From Comamonas thiooxydans (GTDB lineage: Bacteria > Pseudomonadota > Gammaproteobacteria > Burkholderiales > Burkholderiaceae_C): a stretch of DNA of 64,000 bases. The notes beneath the pieces were generated by a model that was not told where the DNA came from, ran no database searches, and saw only the letters and a list, made by a program, of their open reading frames with translations. The DNA lies in NCBI RefSeq assembly GCF_000964545.1, contig NZ_BBVD01000001.1, positions 186,001 to 250,000 of the forward strand. The letters run 5' to 3'. A program made the position numbers and the translations under genes. Below, in pieces: positions 52,338-60,756 of the stretch. The number at the start of each line of letters is the position of its first letter. Within the stretch, counting starts at the first letter, position 1.

Positions 52338-54119
52338 TCAGCGGCTCCCGGGCAGGTCGGCCTCCCGGATCCCTTGCTGCGGCTGCAGCAGCCAGCGGGC
52401 CGTGTGGAACTCCGTCACGCTGTCGCGGTGCGCCACCGAAACCAGTGCCCCGCCTCTGCCCTGCACCAGTTGCACCAGCCGGCTGTAAATCTGCGCTTCG
52501 GCAGCATTGTCCAGCGCGCTCGTGGCCTCGTCCGCAAACACCCAGGCCGGACGCTTGAGCAAGACCCGCGCAACGGACAGCCGCTGCTGCTCGCCTCCCG
52601 ACAGGCTGCTGTTCCAGGCCGCCTGGCTGTCCAGCCGCTCCTGCAGCTGCGGCAGCTGCGCTTCGCGCAAGACCTGTTTGAGCTCAGCGTCGCTGTAGCT
52701 TGCCGCCGACTCCGGATAGGCCAGGGCATCGCGCAGGCTGCCGTCGGGAAAATAGGGACGCTGAGGGATGAACATCGCGTCCAGAGGCCGCTCCACCTGA
52801 CCTCGCGCATAGGGCCAAATACCAGCAAACGCCCGCAGCAAGGTGGACTTGCCGCTGCCCGAAGGCCCGCTGATCAACAGCCTCTGGCCCGGGCATATCT
52901 GCAGCCTGGCGTCCGCCACGATGGGGCCTCCTGCGGGCAGGGATACATCGAGATTCCGGGTCTGCAACTGGTTCGAAGCTTCAAGCTGCACGCCGACCGG
53001 ATGCTCCTCCTGCTCGCGCAGGCTCTCGTCGAAACCGGCCAGGCGCGCAGTCGTGGCCCGCCAGGCAGCGATATCGGAGTAGTTGTTGACGATCCAGCTC
53101 AGCGAGTCCTGCACCTGATTGAAGGCCGAGCCTATCTGCATCAGCTGACCCAGCTGGATGGCGCCGCTGAAAAAACGCGGTGCCGCAATGATGAAGGGAA
53201 AGACCACGGCCGCCTGGCCGAAGAAATTGGTAAACCAGCTCAGGCTCTTCTGCTTCTTGATCAGGTCCAGGTAGTTGCCCAGGGCGTCGCCGAAACGCAG
53301 GCCGATCTGCGCCCCCTCCACACGCTCGCCACCGTCCAGGGCGATCGCCTCGGCATGCTCGCGCACACGGATCATGTGATGGCGGAAGTTGGCCTCCAGT
53401 TGCTGCTGGCGGTTGTTGAGTCGGACCTGGGGTTTGCCGATCCAGAAGGTGATCGCACTGCCGACCAGACAATACAGCACGGCCATCCAGACCATCAAAC
53501 CGGAAATCTGCAGCTGCCCGCCGCCGAGCAGTGCCGGCAGACCGATATCGACGACGGAACTCAGACTCCAGAGAATGCCGACGAAGCTCACAAAGGTGAC
53601 GGCCGCATTCAGCAGCCCCATGGAAAGCGACACGGTATAGGTGGTGAACAGATTCAGGTCCTCCTGAATCCGCTGATCGGGGTTGTCGGGGGCCTTGGCA
53701 TTGCCGTCCACGCCATAGCGCCCCAGCTCCAGCCGGTAGAACGCCTTAGCCGACAGCCAGCGCTGCAACATATGCTCGGTCAGCCAGCGCCGCCAGTTGA
53801 GCTGCAGCAACTGCGTCAGATAGAACTTGTAGACCGCGATGACGATGTACACCAGGGCCAGCCAGAGAAAGCGCCATAGCTGCTGCCAAAACACCTCGGC
53901 CTGCTTGTTCTGCAATGCGTCATAGAACACCCGGTTCCATTCATTGATCTGCACCAGCATGAACACCGCGGCGAGATTGAGGCCCACGATGGCGGCCAGC
54001 AGCCCCCAGGCCCGCCATTTCTCCTCGGACTGGAAATAGGGCCGGGTCAGGGTAAAGGCCTGGCGCAGCACGCCCGGCTGGTGTTTACGGGACTCAGGTC
54101 CCGGGCTCTTGGAATTCAT
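52338..54119 (-). CDS. ABC transporter, fused permease and ATPase, SbmA/BacA-YddA type
   Basis: This 593-residue half-transporter has an N-terminal six-helix domain of the ABC_membrane_2 class (RVFYDALQNKQAEVFWQQL, NPDQRIQEDLNLFT, ANFRHHMIRVREHAEAIAL) and a C-terminal ATPase with Walker A SGPSGSGKSTLLRA, signature LSGGEQQRLSVAR and Walker B WVFADEATSALD. Relatives include YddA, BacA/SbmA-like peptide or cobalamin importers and the eukaryotic ABCD proteins. The EDLNLFT segment is characteristic. The substrate is unknown. The start at 54119 is chosen at MNSKSPG; the frame is open further upstream. Confidence 0.9.
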   Translation of the reverse strand: MNSKSPGPESRKHQPGVLRQAFTLTRPYFQSEEKWRAWGLLAAIVGLNLAAVFMLVQINEWNRVFYDALQNKQAEVFWQQLWRFLWLALVYIVIAVYKFYLTQLLQLNWRRWLTEHMLQRWLSAKAFYRLELGRYGVDGNAKAPDNPDQRIQEDLNLFTTYTVSLSMGLLNAAVTFVSFVGILWSLSSVVDIGLPALLGGGQLQISGLMVWMAVLYCLVGSAITFWIGKPQVRLNNRQQQLEANFRHHMIRVREHAEAIALDGGERVEGAQIGLRFGDALGNYLDLIKKQKSLSWFTNFFGQAAVVFPFIIAAPRFFSGAIQLGQLMQIGSAFNQVQDSLSWIVNNYSDIAAWRATTARLAGFDESLREQEEHPVGVQLEASNQLQTRNLDVSLPAGGPIVADARLQICPGQRLLISGPSGSGKSTLLRAFAGIWPYARGQVERPLDAMFIPQRPYFPDGSLRDALAYPESAASYSDAELKQVLREAQLPQLQERLDSQAAWNSSLSGGEQQRLSVARVLLKRPAWVFADEATSALDNAAEAQIYSRLVQLVQGRGGALVSVAHRDSVTEFHTARWLLQPQQGIREADLPGSR

Positions 54120-54251
54120 GCAGGCTTTCGGTGATTCATGAACAAAGGCGCAGCGACGATGCCACGGCCAGGCTCCTGAGCTCACCCTAAGCCGGCTAAC
54201 TGAGGCCAGACTTAAATGCCAGAGACCGCCCTACCTGGCCTTCAAGGGACA

Positions 54252-54288
54252 TAAAAAATCCGCTGCCCTTGCGTCAAAGGCAGCGGAT
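54252..54288 (-). terminator. Terminator after nagZ
   Basis: A 10-bp stem ATCCGCTGCC/GGCAGCGGAT (54258-54288) followed on the minus strand by six T, 23 nt after the nagZ stop. Confidence 0.85.
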
Positions 54289-54310
54289 GGCGGGGCCGGC
54301 TCAGTGCCGC

Positions 54311-55405
54311 CTAGGGCAACAGATCCAGCGCCTGCAGATAGGCAGGCTGGCGCATCAGATCGTCCCAGGCCTGAGGTTCCGTGTCGGGCAGCAGCGAGAC
54401 ACGGCGCGACTCGGAGTCGATATCGGGCACCCAGCGGCCGTCGCGCAGCGCGGCATCCATGCCGTCCAGCAACTCGTCCACATGCTCGCCCAGACCCAGG
54501 CTCTGGTTGCACAGCAGCACCATGTCGCAGCCCGCATTCAGGGCCGTCAACGCGGCATCGGTGTAGCTGATGAGTGCGCCGTCGATGCGGCGCGCGCCCT
54601 CCATACTCAGGTCGTCGCTGAAGATGGCTCCGTCATAGCGCAGACGGGCGCGCAGAATGTCCTTGAGCCATTTCTCGCTGAAGCCTGCCGGGCGCTTGTC
54701 CACCTTGGGATAGATCACATGGGCGGGCATGACGGCGGTGAGCACGCTGGACAGCCAGGGATAGGGAGCGGCGTCTTCGTCGAGGATGGCCGTCAGGCTG
54801 CGCTTGTCGACGGGAATGTCCACATGCGAGTCGGCCTTCACAAATCCGTGACCGGGAAAATGCTTGCCGCAATTGCCCATGCCGGCCTGCAGCAGACCCT
54901 GCATCAGGCTCCTGGCCAGCGTGGCCACCACGCGCGGGTCACGGTGAAAGCTGCGATCGCCGATGACCGAGGATTCGCCATAGTCCAGGTCCAGCACGGG
55001 CGTGAAGCTGAAGTCCACGCCGCAGGCGCGCAGCTCCGTGCCCAGCACATAGCCGGCGGCCGTGGCGGCGTTCATGGCCCGCATGGCACCGCTGCCTTCG
55101 CGGTATTTCCGGCCCTTGCCACCGTCATCCATCCACATCTCGCCAAAGGCGCGCATGGGCGGCAGATGCGTGAAGCCATCGGTGCGAAAGCGCTGCACGC
55201 GACCGCCCTCGTGGTCCACGCTGATCAGCAGATCGGGCTTGACGGCCTTGATATCGGCACACAGCTGAACCAATGCGCTACGGTCCTGCCAGTTGCGCTT
55301 GAAGAGAATGATGCCGCCCACCAGCGGATGGGCCAGGCGCGCGCGGTCCACATCAGTCAGCAATGTGCCGGCAATATCAATGATCAGAGGTGCATGCATG
55401 CTCAT
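54311..55405 (-). CDS. nagZ: Beta-N-acetylhexosaminidase NagZ
   Basis: NagZ (364 residues, GH3 family) removes GlcNAc from anhydromuropeptides in cell-wall recycling and so shapes AmpC beta-lactamase signalling. Marks are GIILFKRNWQDRSALVQLC, the substrate motif GKHFPGHGFVKADSHVD with the catalytic His, and SDDLSMEGARR carrying the nucleophile Asp. It is the last gene of the acpS-nagZ end of the lepA-rnc-era-pdxJ cluster, followed by a terminator. Confidence 0.96.
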   Translation of the reverse strand: MSMHAPLIIDIAGTLLTDVDRARLAHPLVGGIILFKRNWQDRSALVQLCADIKAVKPDLLISVDHEGGRVQRFRTDGFTHLPPMRAFGEMWMDDGGKGRKYREGSGAMRAMNAATAAGYVLGTELRACGVDFSFTPVLDLDYGESSVIGDRSFHRDPRVVATLARSLMQGLLQAGMGNCGKHFPGHGFVKADSHVDIPVDKRSLTAILDEDAAPYPWLSSVLTAVMPAHVIYPKVDKRPAGFSEKWLKDILRARLRYDGAIFSDDLSMEGARRIDGALISYTDAALTALNAGCDMVLLCNQSLGLGEHVDELLDGMDAALRDGRWVPDIDSESRRVSLLPDTEPQAWDDLMRQPAYLQALDLLP

Positions 55406-55419
55406 GATTTATATATTTC

Positions 55420-55465
55420 TATAGCTTCCAGCGCTTATATATCAAGCACCAGAGGCTAATTTCAC
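55420..55465 (+). repeat. 46-bp GATAGCT element, copy 5
   Basis: TATAGCT head, AGCGCTT at 11-17, AAGCA at 25-29, AGAGGCT at 32-38, AATTTCAC tail. Its tail contains TCA at 55462-55464, the acpS stop codon on the minus strand. Confidence 0.7.
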
Positions 55466-55857
55466 TCTTTTCTTTCGACGACACAAAAGCTGGCCGCGTA
55501 GTCGGACTCGTCGGTGACGGACAGGTGCGCCGTCAGATTGTTTTTCTCGAACCATTCCTTGAGTTCGCCATGCAGACGAATCGCAGGCTGGCCGCTGGGC
55601 AGTTTGATGACTTCGCAATGACGCCAGGTCATGGGCATGACCATGCCCATTCCCACGGCCTTGCTGAACGCCTCCTTGGCCGAGAAGCGCGTGGCCATAT
55701 AGCGGATGCCGCGTTCGGGCCAGCGCTCGCTGCGTGCCTTCCAGGTCGCCAGCTCGCCATCGGCCAGAATCTTGCGGGCAAAACGCTCGCCATGCTTTTC
55801 CAGGCTTGCGCGTATGCGGCGCACATCGCAGATATCGGTGCCGATGCCGTAAATCAT
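55462..55857 (-). CDS. acpS: Holo-[acyl-carrier-protein] synthase
   Basis: AcpS (131 residues) transfers 4'-phosphopantetheine from CoA to apo-ACP. Start MIYGIGTDICDVRRI with the metal Asp, WPERGIRYMATRFSAKEAFSKAVG with the Glu, and VTDESDYAASFCVVE at the end are the family marks. It lies between pdxJ and nagZ; 46-bp repeats flank it on both sides, one contributing its stop codon. Confidence 0.97.
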   Translation of the reverse strand: MIYGIGTDICDVRRIRASLEKHGERFARKILADGELATWKARSERWPERGIRYMATRFSAKEAFSKAVGMGMVMPMTWRHCEVIKLPSGQPAIRLHGELKEWFEKNNLTAHLSVTDESDYAASFCVVERKE

Positions 55858-55872
55858 CCGTGGCTCCTTATA

Positions 55873-55918
55873 GAGAAAAAGGCCTCAAACGCTTACCTAC
55901 AAAGCGCTGGCAGCTATC
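55873..55918 (-). repeat. 46-bp GATAGCT element, copy 6
   Basis: On the minus strand: GATAGCTGCCAGCGCTT head, AAGCG at 25-29, TTTGAGGCC at 30-38, T-rich tail. It fills the gap between the pdxJ stop (55922) and the acpS start. Confidence 0.75.
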
Positions 55919-55921
55919 TTT

Positions 55922-56695
55922 TCAGGAATTTTTACCTGCCATGCCGGCGTCGATGCAGGCCTGATAGGCCTTGACGGTCTCGGCATAGCCCAGCTCCAGC
56001 GCATCGGCAATCAGCGCATGGCCGATGGAGACTTCGGCCAGACCGGGCACCCGGGCCACAAAGGCGGCCAGATTGTCGCGATTGAGGTCATGGCCGGCAT
56101 TGATGCCCAGGCCCGCATCCAGCGCGGCCTGCGCGGCCCTGGCATAGGTTTGCAGCTGCTGCTCCTGCTCGGCCTGGCCCCAGTTGGCAGCAAAAGGCTC
56201 GGTGTAGAGCTCCACGCGGTCGGCACCTACGGCCTTGGCCGCCGCCATCTGCTCGGGGATGGGGTCCATGAACAGGCTCACGCGCACGCCCAGGGCCTTG
56301 CACTCGGCAATCAACGGCTGAAGGCGTTCGGCATCCTGGGGAAAGCTCCAGCCATGGTCACTGGTGAACTGGTCTTCGCTGTCGGGTACGAACGTGGCCT
56401 GATGCGGGCGCGTCTGGCGGATGAAGTCCATCAGGTTCTGCGTGGGATTGCCTTCGATATTGAACTCGGCGCTAGGCCAGCTCTTGAGCAGCTCGTGCAG
56501 CTCGAAGACATCCTGCGCGCGGATATGACGCTCGTCGGGACGCGGGTGGATGGTGATGCCCTGCGCTCCGGCCTCCAGGCAGATCTGCGCCGCACGCGTC
56601 ACCGAGGGAATGCCCAGATGGCGGGTATTGCGCAGCAGCGCCACCTTGTTGACATTGACCGAAAGCGCGGTGCGAGGGGAGGCAGGGGTATTCAT
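55922..56695 (-). CDS. pdxJ: Pyridoxine 5'-phosphate synthase PdxJ
   Basis: PdxJ (257 residues) condenses deoxyxylulose phosphate with aminoacetone phosphate to pyridoxine phosphate. Marks are LSVNVNKVALLRNTRHLG, ITIHPRPDERHIR, FNIEGNP and INAGHDLNRDNL. Its ATG overlaps the recO TGA (ATGA), so translation is coupled. A long open frame continues upstream through recO, but is not PdxJ-like. Confidence 0.97.
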   Translation of the reverse strand: MNTPASPRTALSVNVNKVALLRNTRHLGIPSVTRAAQICLEAGAQGITIHPRPDERHIRAQDVFELHELLKSWPSAEFNIEGNPTQNLMDFIRQTRPHQATFVPDSEDQFTSDHGWSFPQDAERLQPLIAECKALGVRVSLFMDPIPEQMAAAKAVGADRVELYTEPFAANWGQAEQEQQLQTYARAAQAALDAGLGINAGHDLNRDNLAAFVARVPGLAEVSIGHALIADALELGYAETVKAYQACIDAGMAGKNS

Positions 56696-57468
56696 AGCGA
56701 TTGCAGATCCATCATCAGCTGGCGGGTGCGCAGCATGGTTGAGCCGCAATGGTATTGCAGAAGATGGCGCAATTGCGGCTTCAGGGCCTGGGCCACCTCC
56801 GGCTCGGCCAGCGCGTTCAGGGTTCTCGGAAATGGCTGCTCGGCCTGCAGCGCCAGCTCTATGGCCTGCCACTGCTGGCCGCTCAGCGCCGCGCGCTCGT
56901 AGCCGGCGGCCTGGCGCAGGCCGCCGTCGGCCACCAGGGTGTAACGCAAAACACTGTTGAGCTGGCTGAGCGTTGCGCTTTCCTGCCTCAGATCGGGCAG
57001 ATGGCCGAGTTCGCGCAGCAGCACCAGCTCGAAGGCACGCAGCACGGGTTCGATGGCCTCGGTCGTGCCGCCATGCTGGCCAGCCAGCACACGCACCACA
57101 CCGGCATAGATATCGAACAGCGCCGTATAAGGGTCGTCGCGCGCCAGCAGGCGCAGCAGCAGCTCGTTCAGATACATGCCCGACCACAGCGCATCGCCCT
57201 GGGGCATGACATGGCCGCCCACCCATTCCGCCCCCTTCAGGCTATGAATCTCGGCATTGCCCTCTGCTCCCAGCGTGTAGCTGAGCTTGAGCGGCTGCAG
57301 CGGCAGCAGCACGGGGCGAAAGTTGGAGGTATGGCGCTTGACGCCCTTGGCCGCAAGCGCCACGCGCCCGCGATGACGTGTGAACACCTCCAGAATCAGG
57401 CTGGATTCGCTCCAGTCGTACTGGTGCAGGATGTATGCGGGTTCGTCGCCGACGCGTTTGGCTGCCAC
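56692..57468 (-). CDS. recO: DNA repair protein RecO
   Basis: RecO (258 residues) helps RecR load RecA on SSB-coated DNA. The N-terminal OB fold (PAYILHQYDWSESSLILEVFT, GRVALAAKGVKR) and the helical C-terminal half (LYLNELLLRLLARDDPYTALFD) are typical; zinc cysteines are absent, as in many proteobacterial RecO. It follows era after a terminator hairpin and overlaps pdxJ. Confidence 0.95.
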   Translation of the reverse strand: MAAKRVGDEPAYILHQYDWSESSLILEVFTRHRGRVALAAKGVKRHTSNFRPVLLPLQPLKLSYTLGAEGNAEIHSLKGAEWVGGHVMPQGDALWSGMYLNELLLRLLARDDPYTALFDIYAGVVRVLAGQHGGTTEAIEPVLRAFELVLLRELGHLPDLRQESATLSQLNSVLRYTLVADGGLRQAAGYERAALSGQQWQAIELALQAEQPFPRTLNALAEPEVAQALKPQLRHLLQYHCGSTMLRTRQLMMDLQSL

Positions 57469-57485
57469 GGAAGGAGTCAGATAAA

Positions 57486-57509
57486 AGAAAAGGCCTCAGC
57501 AGAGGCCTT
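57486..57509 (-). terminator. Terminator between era and recO
   Basis: An 8-bp stem AAGGCCTC-AGCA-GAGGCCTT (57490-57509), followed on the minus strand by TTCTTTTAT. Sits just before the recO start, so it may reduce expression of recO-pdxJ-acpS-nagZ. Confidence 0.65.
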
Positions 57510-57559
57510 GGTCCGGGAATGATAGCTTGAGGCGCAGCATTCACGGCGCCGCAAGGCCA

Positions 57560-58663
57560 TCACTCGTAGCCGAAGGATTTGACCCGGGCCTCATCGTCGG
57601 CCCAGCCGGACTTGACCTTGACCCAGACTTCGAGGAACACCTTGGCATTGAGCAGCTTTTCGAGCTCCTGACGGGTTTCGGTGGAGATGCGCTTGAGGCG
57701 CTCGCCGCCCTGACCGATCACCATGGCCTTGTGACCGTCGCGCTCGACCACGATGGTGGCTGCAATGCGCATGAAGCGACCGAACTTGGGGCTGGGCTCT
57801 TCCTCGAACTTGTCGATGACAACTGTCGAGGTATAGGGCAGCTCGTCGCCAGTGAAGCGGAACAGCTTCTCGCGCAGAGTCTCGGAAGCCAGGAATTTCT
57901 CGCTGCGGTCGGTCAGTTCGTCCTCGCCGTAGAACCAGGGCTGCTGCGGCAGGTATTTGGCGCAAATGCCATACATGCGCTCGATATCCTTTTTGTTCTT
58001 GGCCGACATGGGTACGAACTCGGCAAAAGGATGGCGCTCCTGCATGTCGCGCAGCCAGGGCGCGATCTCGGCGCGGCGACCCACGGTGTCGAGCTTGTTG
58101 GCGATCAAGAGCGTGGGAATGCCGGGCTTGAACAGGCTCAGCACCTTGGCATCGGCCAGCGTGAAGCTGCCTGCCTCCACCACGAACAGGATCAGGTCCA
58201 CATCGCCGATGGCGCCCATCACGGTCTTGTTGAGCGACTTGTTCAGGGCAGTGGAATGCTTGGTCTGGAAACCGGGGGTATCGACAAAGACGAACTGGGT
58301 CTCGTCCTTAGTGCGGATGCCGGTGATCCGGTGGCGCGTGGTCTGGGCCTTGCGCGAAGTGATGGAGATCTTCTGGCCCACCAGCGCGTTCATCAGCGTG
58401 GACTTGCCCACATTGGGCTTGCCGACGATGGCGATCAGGCCGCAGCGCTGCTCTTCGGGCGCGTAGACGCGGGCCGGAGCCTCCTCTTCCTGGTCGCGGA
58501 TGGCGGTCGGCGTGCTGCCGGGCTTGGCAGCGGCCAGCATGGCGCTGATGTAGTCCAGGCTCGGGTCGCTGATATCGGTAGTAACAGACTTGGGACCTTT
58601 TGGGCCCTTGGCTTTTTCTGCACCTGCGGTGCCCGCTATCTTTTTCTTAGCAGCATCGGTCAT
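57560..58663 (-). CDS. era: GTPase Era
   Basis: Era (367 residues) is the 30S maturation GTPase that binds 16S rRNA. G motifs are GKPNVGKST, the DTPGF box and NKLD; the C-terminal KH domain has KAMVIGQGGERLKRI. A 60-70 residue Lys/Ala-rich N-terminal extension precedes the GTPase domain, longer than in E. coli. The ATG at 58663 overlaps the rnc stop (ATGA). Confidence 0.97.
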   Translation of the reverse strand: MTDAAKKKIAGTAGAEKAKGPKGPKSVTTDISDPSLDYISAMLAAAKPGSTPTAIRDQEEEAPARVYAPEEQRCGLIAIVGKPNVGKSTLMNALVGQKISITSRKAQTTRHRITGIRTKDETQFVFVDTPGFQTKHSTALNKSLNKTVMGAIGDVDLILFVVEAGSFTLADAKVLSLFKPGIPTLLIANKLDTVGRRAEIAPWLRDMQERHPFAEFVPMSAKNKKDIERMYGICAKYLPQQPWFYGEDELTDRSEKFLASETLREKLFRFTGDELPYTSTVVIDKFEEEPSPKFGRFMRIAATIVVERDGHKAMVIGQGGERLKRISTETRQELEKLLNAKVFLEVWVKVKSGWADDEARVKSFGYE

Positions 58664-59343
58664 GGATTTTTGGCTTTCACTTTTTCCAGCAAGGCAGCAG
58701 CGGCTGCCTGCTCGCCCATGCGACGGGATGCTCCCGAGCCCTGGGCGCTGATATTCCATTCGGCAATCGTGCACTCGACCTTGAAGGTCTGCTTGTGCGC
58801 CGCGCCACTGATTTCCACCACATGGTATTGCGGCAGCTTCATGCGCTTGCCCTGTAGCAATTCCTGCAGTGCGGTCTTGGGGTCTTTGTCGGCCGCACGC
58901 ATATGGGGGTTGATGTCCACGCCCTCGAAAAGGTGGTGGACGACTTTCTCGCCTGCGGCAAAGCCGGCATCGAGGTAGACGGCACCGATCAGCGCCTCCA
59001 CGGCATCGGCCAGGATGGAGGGACGCTGCTTGCCACCGGACTTGGCCTCACCTTCGCCCAGACGCAGCAGATCGGGCAGCTGCAACTTCAGCGCAATCTT
59101 GTGCAGCGTGCCTTCCTTGACGAGATTGGCCCGAACGCGCGAGAGATCGCCTTCGGGCATGGAGGCCAGCTTGGCATAGAGCAAGCTGGAGATGGCCAGA
59201 CTCAGCACCGAGTCGCCCAGAAACTCCAGTCGCTCGTTGTTGTCGGCCGAAAAGCTGCGGTGCGTGATGGCACGCTGCAGCAGTGCCGGGTTGGCAAATT
59301 GATGTTGCAGCCTTTGCTGCAGAGCGACTAGAGCAGGTTCCAC
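58660..59343 (-). CDS. rnc: Ribonuclease III
   Basis: RNase III (227 residues) cuts double-stranded RNA in rRNA and mRNA processing. Catalytic motif ERLEFLGDSVLSLAISSLLY, the second acidic box ILADAVEALIGAVYLDAGF and a C-terminal dsRNA-binding domain (PKTALQELLQGKRMKLPQY) are intact. It is ATGA-coupled to era and follows the DUF4845 gene. Confidence 0.98.
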   Translation of the reverse strand: MEPALVALQQRLQHQFANPALLQRAITHRSFSADNNERLEFLGDSVLSLAISSLLYAKLASMPEGDLSRVRANLVKEGTLHKIALKLQLPDLLRLGEGEAKSGGKQRPSILADAVEALIGAVYLDAGFAAGEKVVHHLFEGVDINPHMRAADKDPKTALQELLQGKRMKLPQYHVVEISGAAHKQTFKVECTIAEWNISAQGSGASRRMGEQAAAAALLEKVKAKNP

Positions 59344-59352
59344 CTGAAAGGT

Positions 59353-59703
59353 CTATTTCTTGAAACGGTAAACAAGGTAGGCAGGGCCTGCCAGATGAAT
59401 CTCACGGGAATACTCGAAGCCCACGACGATCTTGTCGTTGACCTTGGTCACGTTCAGATCGTTGCCGGAGATGGACTTGAAGTCGTCAATGGAGGCCGAA
59501 CGATCGAAGCTGGCCTTGACTTCGGCAACGGTACTGCCTTCAGCGGCGGCCTTGTTGGCCGCCTTGGTGATGGCCTGGTACTCCAGGAAGACGGGCACCG
59601 ATTGTGCGCCAATTGCGGCAACCGCCACGATGATGGCCACGAGAAACACCAGACCGATGAAGGACAGACCACGCTGCCTGGAGCGCAATGCCAGATTTTT
59701 CAT
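59353..59703 (-). CDS. DUF4845-family membrane-anchored protein
   Basis: A 116-residue protein with a type IV pilin-like start (RQRGLSFIGLVFLVAIIVAVAAI) giving one N-terminal membrane helix, then YQAITKAANKAAAEGSTVAEV and GFEYSREIHLAGPAYLVYRF. This matches DUF4845, which in proteobacteria is usually encoded between lepB and rnc, as here. Function not established; the context suggests a link to protein export or processing. Confidence 0.88.
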   Translation of the reverse strand: MKNLALRSRQRGLSFIGLVFLVAIIVAVAAIGAQSVPVFLEYQAITKAANKAAAEGSTVAEVKASFDRSASIDDFKSISGNDLNVTKVNDKIVVGFEYSREIHLAGPAYLVYRFKK

Positions 59704-59775
59704 GCTTTTCCCCTCTCAAGCCGGGCATGTTCCTGCCCGTGTATCCCAGAAAAATGACGAAACGATTGCCGGTGC

Positions 59776-60756
59776 TCAGTGGAAACGGCCGATACGGCTC
59801 AGGTCACCGAAGTTCATCCAGACAAAAAAGGCCTTGCCCACGATGTTCTGGTCGGGCACAAAACCCCAGTAGCGTGAATCCAGCGAGTTGTCGCGGTTGT
59901 CGCCCATCATGAAGTAATAGCCCTCGGGCACCTTGCAGGTCACGCCTTCCACGCTGTAGCGGCAGTTTTCCTTGAAGTCGAAATTGCTCGCCCCCTGGAT
60001 GAAGGCCGGCACATCGTTGTTGACGATGGCACGGTGCGGCTGCTCGCCCAGAGTTTCCTCGAACTGCTTGAAGTAACGCATCACGTCACGGTCCAGAAAG
60101 TCCGGCAGCTCGCGGGTGGGCAGCTCCTTGCCGTTGATGCTCAGGCGCTTGTTGATATAGGCCACCTCATCGCCGGGCACGCCCACCACACGCTTGATGT
60201 AGTCCAGCGTGGGCTGGGGGGGGTAGCGGAACACCATCACATCGCCACGCTGGGGCTTGTTGCCTTCGGTGATCTTCTTGTTGATCACGGGCAGACGGAT
60301 GCCGTAGGTGAACTTGTTGACCAGGATCAGGTCGCCCACCATCAGCGTCGGAATCATGGAGCCCGAGGGAATCTTGAACGGCTCGAACAGGAAGGAACGC
60401 AGTACGAAGACGATGGCGATCACCGGGAACAGACCGGCAGTCCAGTCCAGCCACCAGGGTTGCATGAGAATGCGACCTTTGGCGTCTTCGGAGACTTCGA
60501 TGTCAGTCTTGGCAATGCCCATGCGGTCCAGCTCGGCGCGGCGCTCGACGGCAGCCTGCTCCAGCGCAGCCGCAGCCGCGCGGCGTCGAGGCCAGAAGTA
60601 AAAGCGTTCGGCCAGCCAGTACACACCGGTCACCACGGTTGCCAGAAACAGCAGCAATGCGAAGTTGCCTTCGATGGAGCCGGTGTACCAGGCCGCGATA
60701 TAGCCTACAAAGGCCGCCAGGATGGCGGCCGTGATCCACTGCATGACTTGCATCAA
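59776..60756 (-). CDS. lepB: Signal peptidase I
   Basis: LepB (326 residues) cleaves signal peptides at the periplasmic face. Two N-terminal membrane helices (about 5-25 and 100-120) precede the catalytic Ser box EPFKIPSGSMIPTLMVGD and the Lys box RYPPQPTLDYIKRVVGVPGD; the C-terminus has GDNRDNSLDSRYWGFVP. The gene starts in overlap with the lepA stop (60753-60756), so it is translated together with lepA. Confidence 0.97.
   Translation of the reverse strand: MMQVMQWITAAILAAFVGYIAAWYTGSIEGNFALLLFLATVVTGVYWLAERFYFWPRRRAAAAALEQAAVERRAELDRMGIAKTDIEVSEDAKGRILMQPWWLDWTAGLFPVIAIVFVLRSFLFEPFKIPSGSMIPTLMVGDLILVNKFTYGIRLPVINKKITEGNKPQRGDVMVFRYPPQPTLDYIKRVVGVPGDEVAYINKRLSINGKELPTRELPDFLDRDVMRYFKQFEETLGEQPHRAIVNNDVPAFIQGASNFDFKENCRYSVEGVTCKVPEGYYFMMGDNRDNSLDSRYWGFVPDQNIVGKAFFVWMNFGDLSRIGRFH

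Noticed and set aside
57521..57566. Possible seventh 46-bp GATAGCT element next to era
   Set aside because: Head GATAGCT and an AGGCC block are present, but the 25-29 block and tail do not match; too weak to count.
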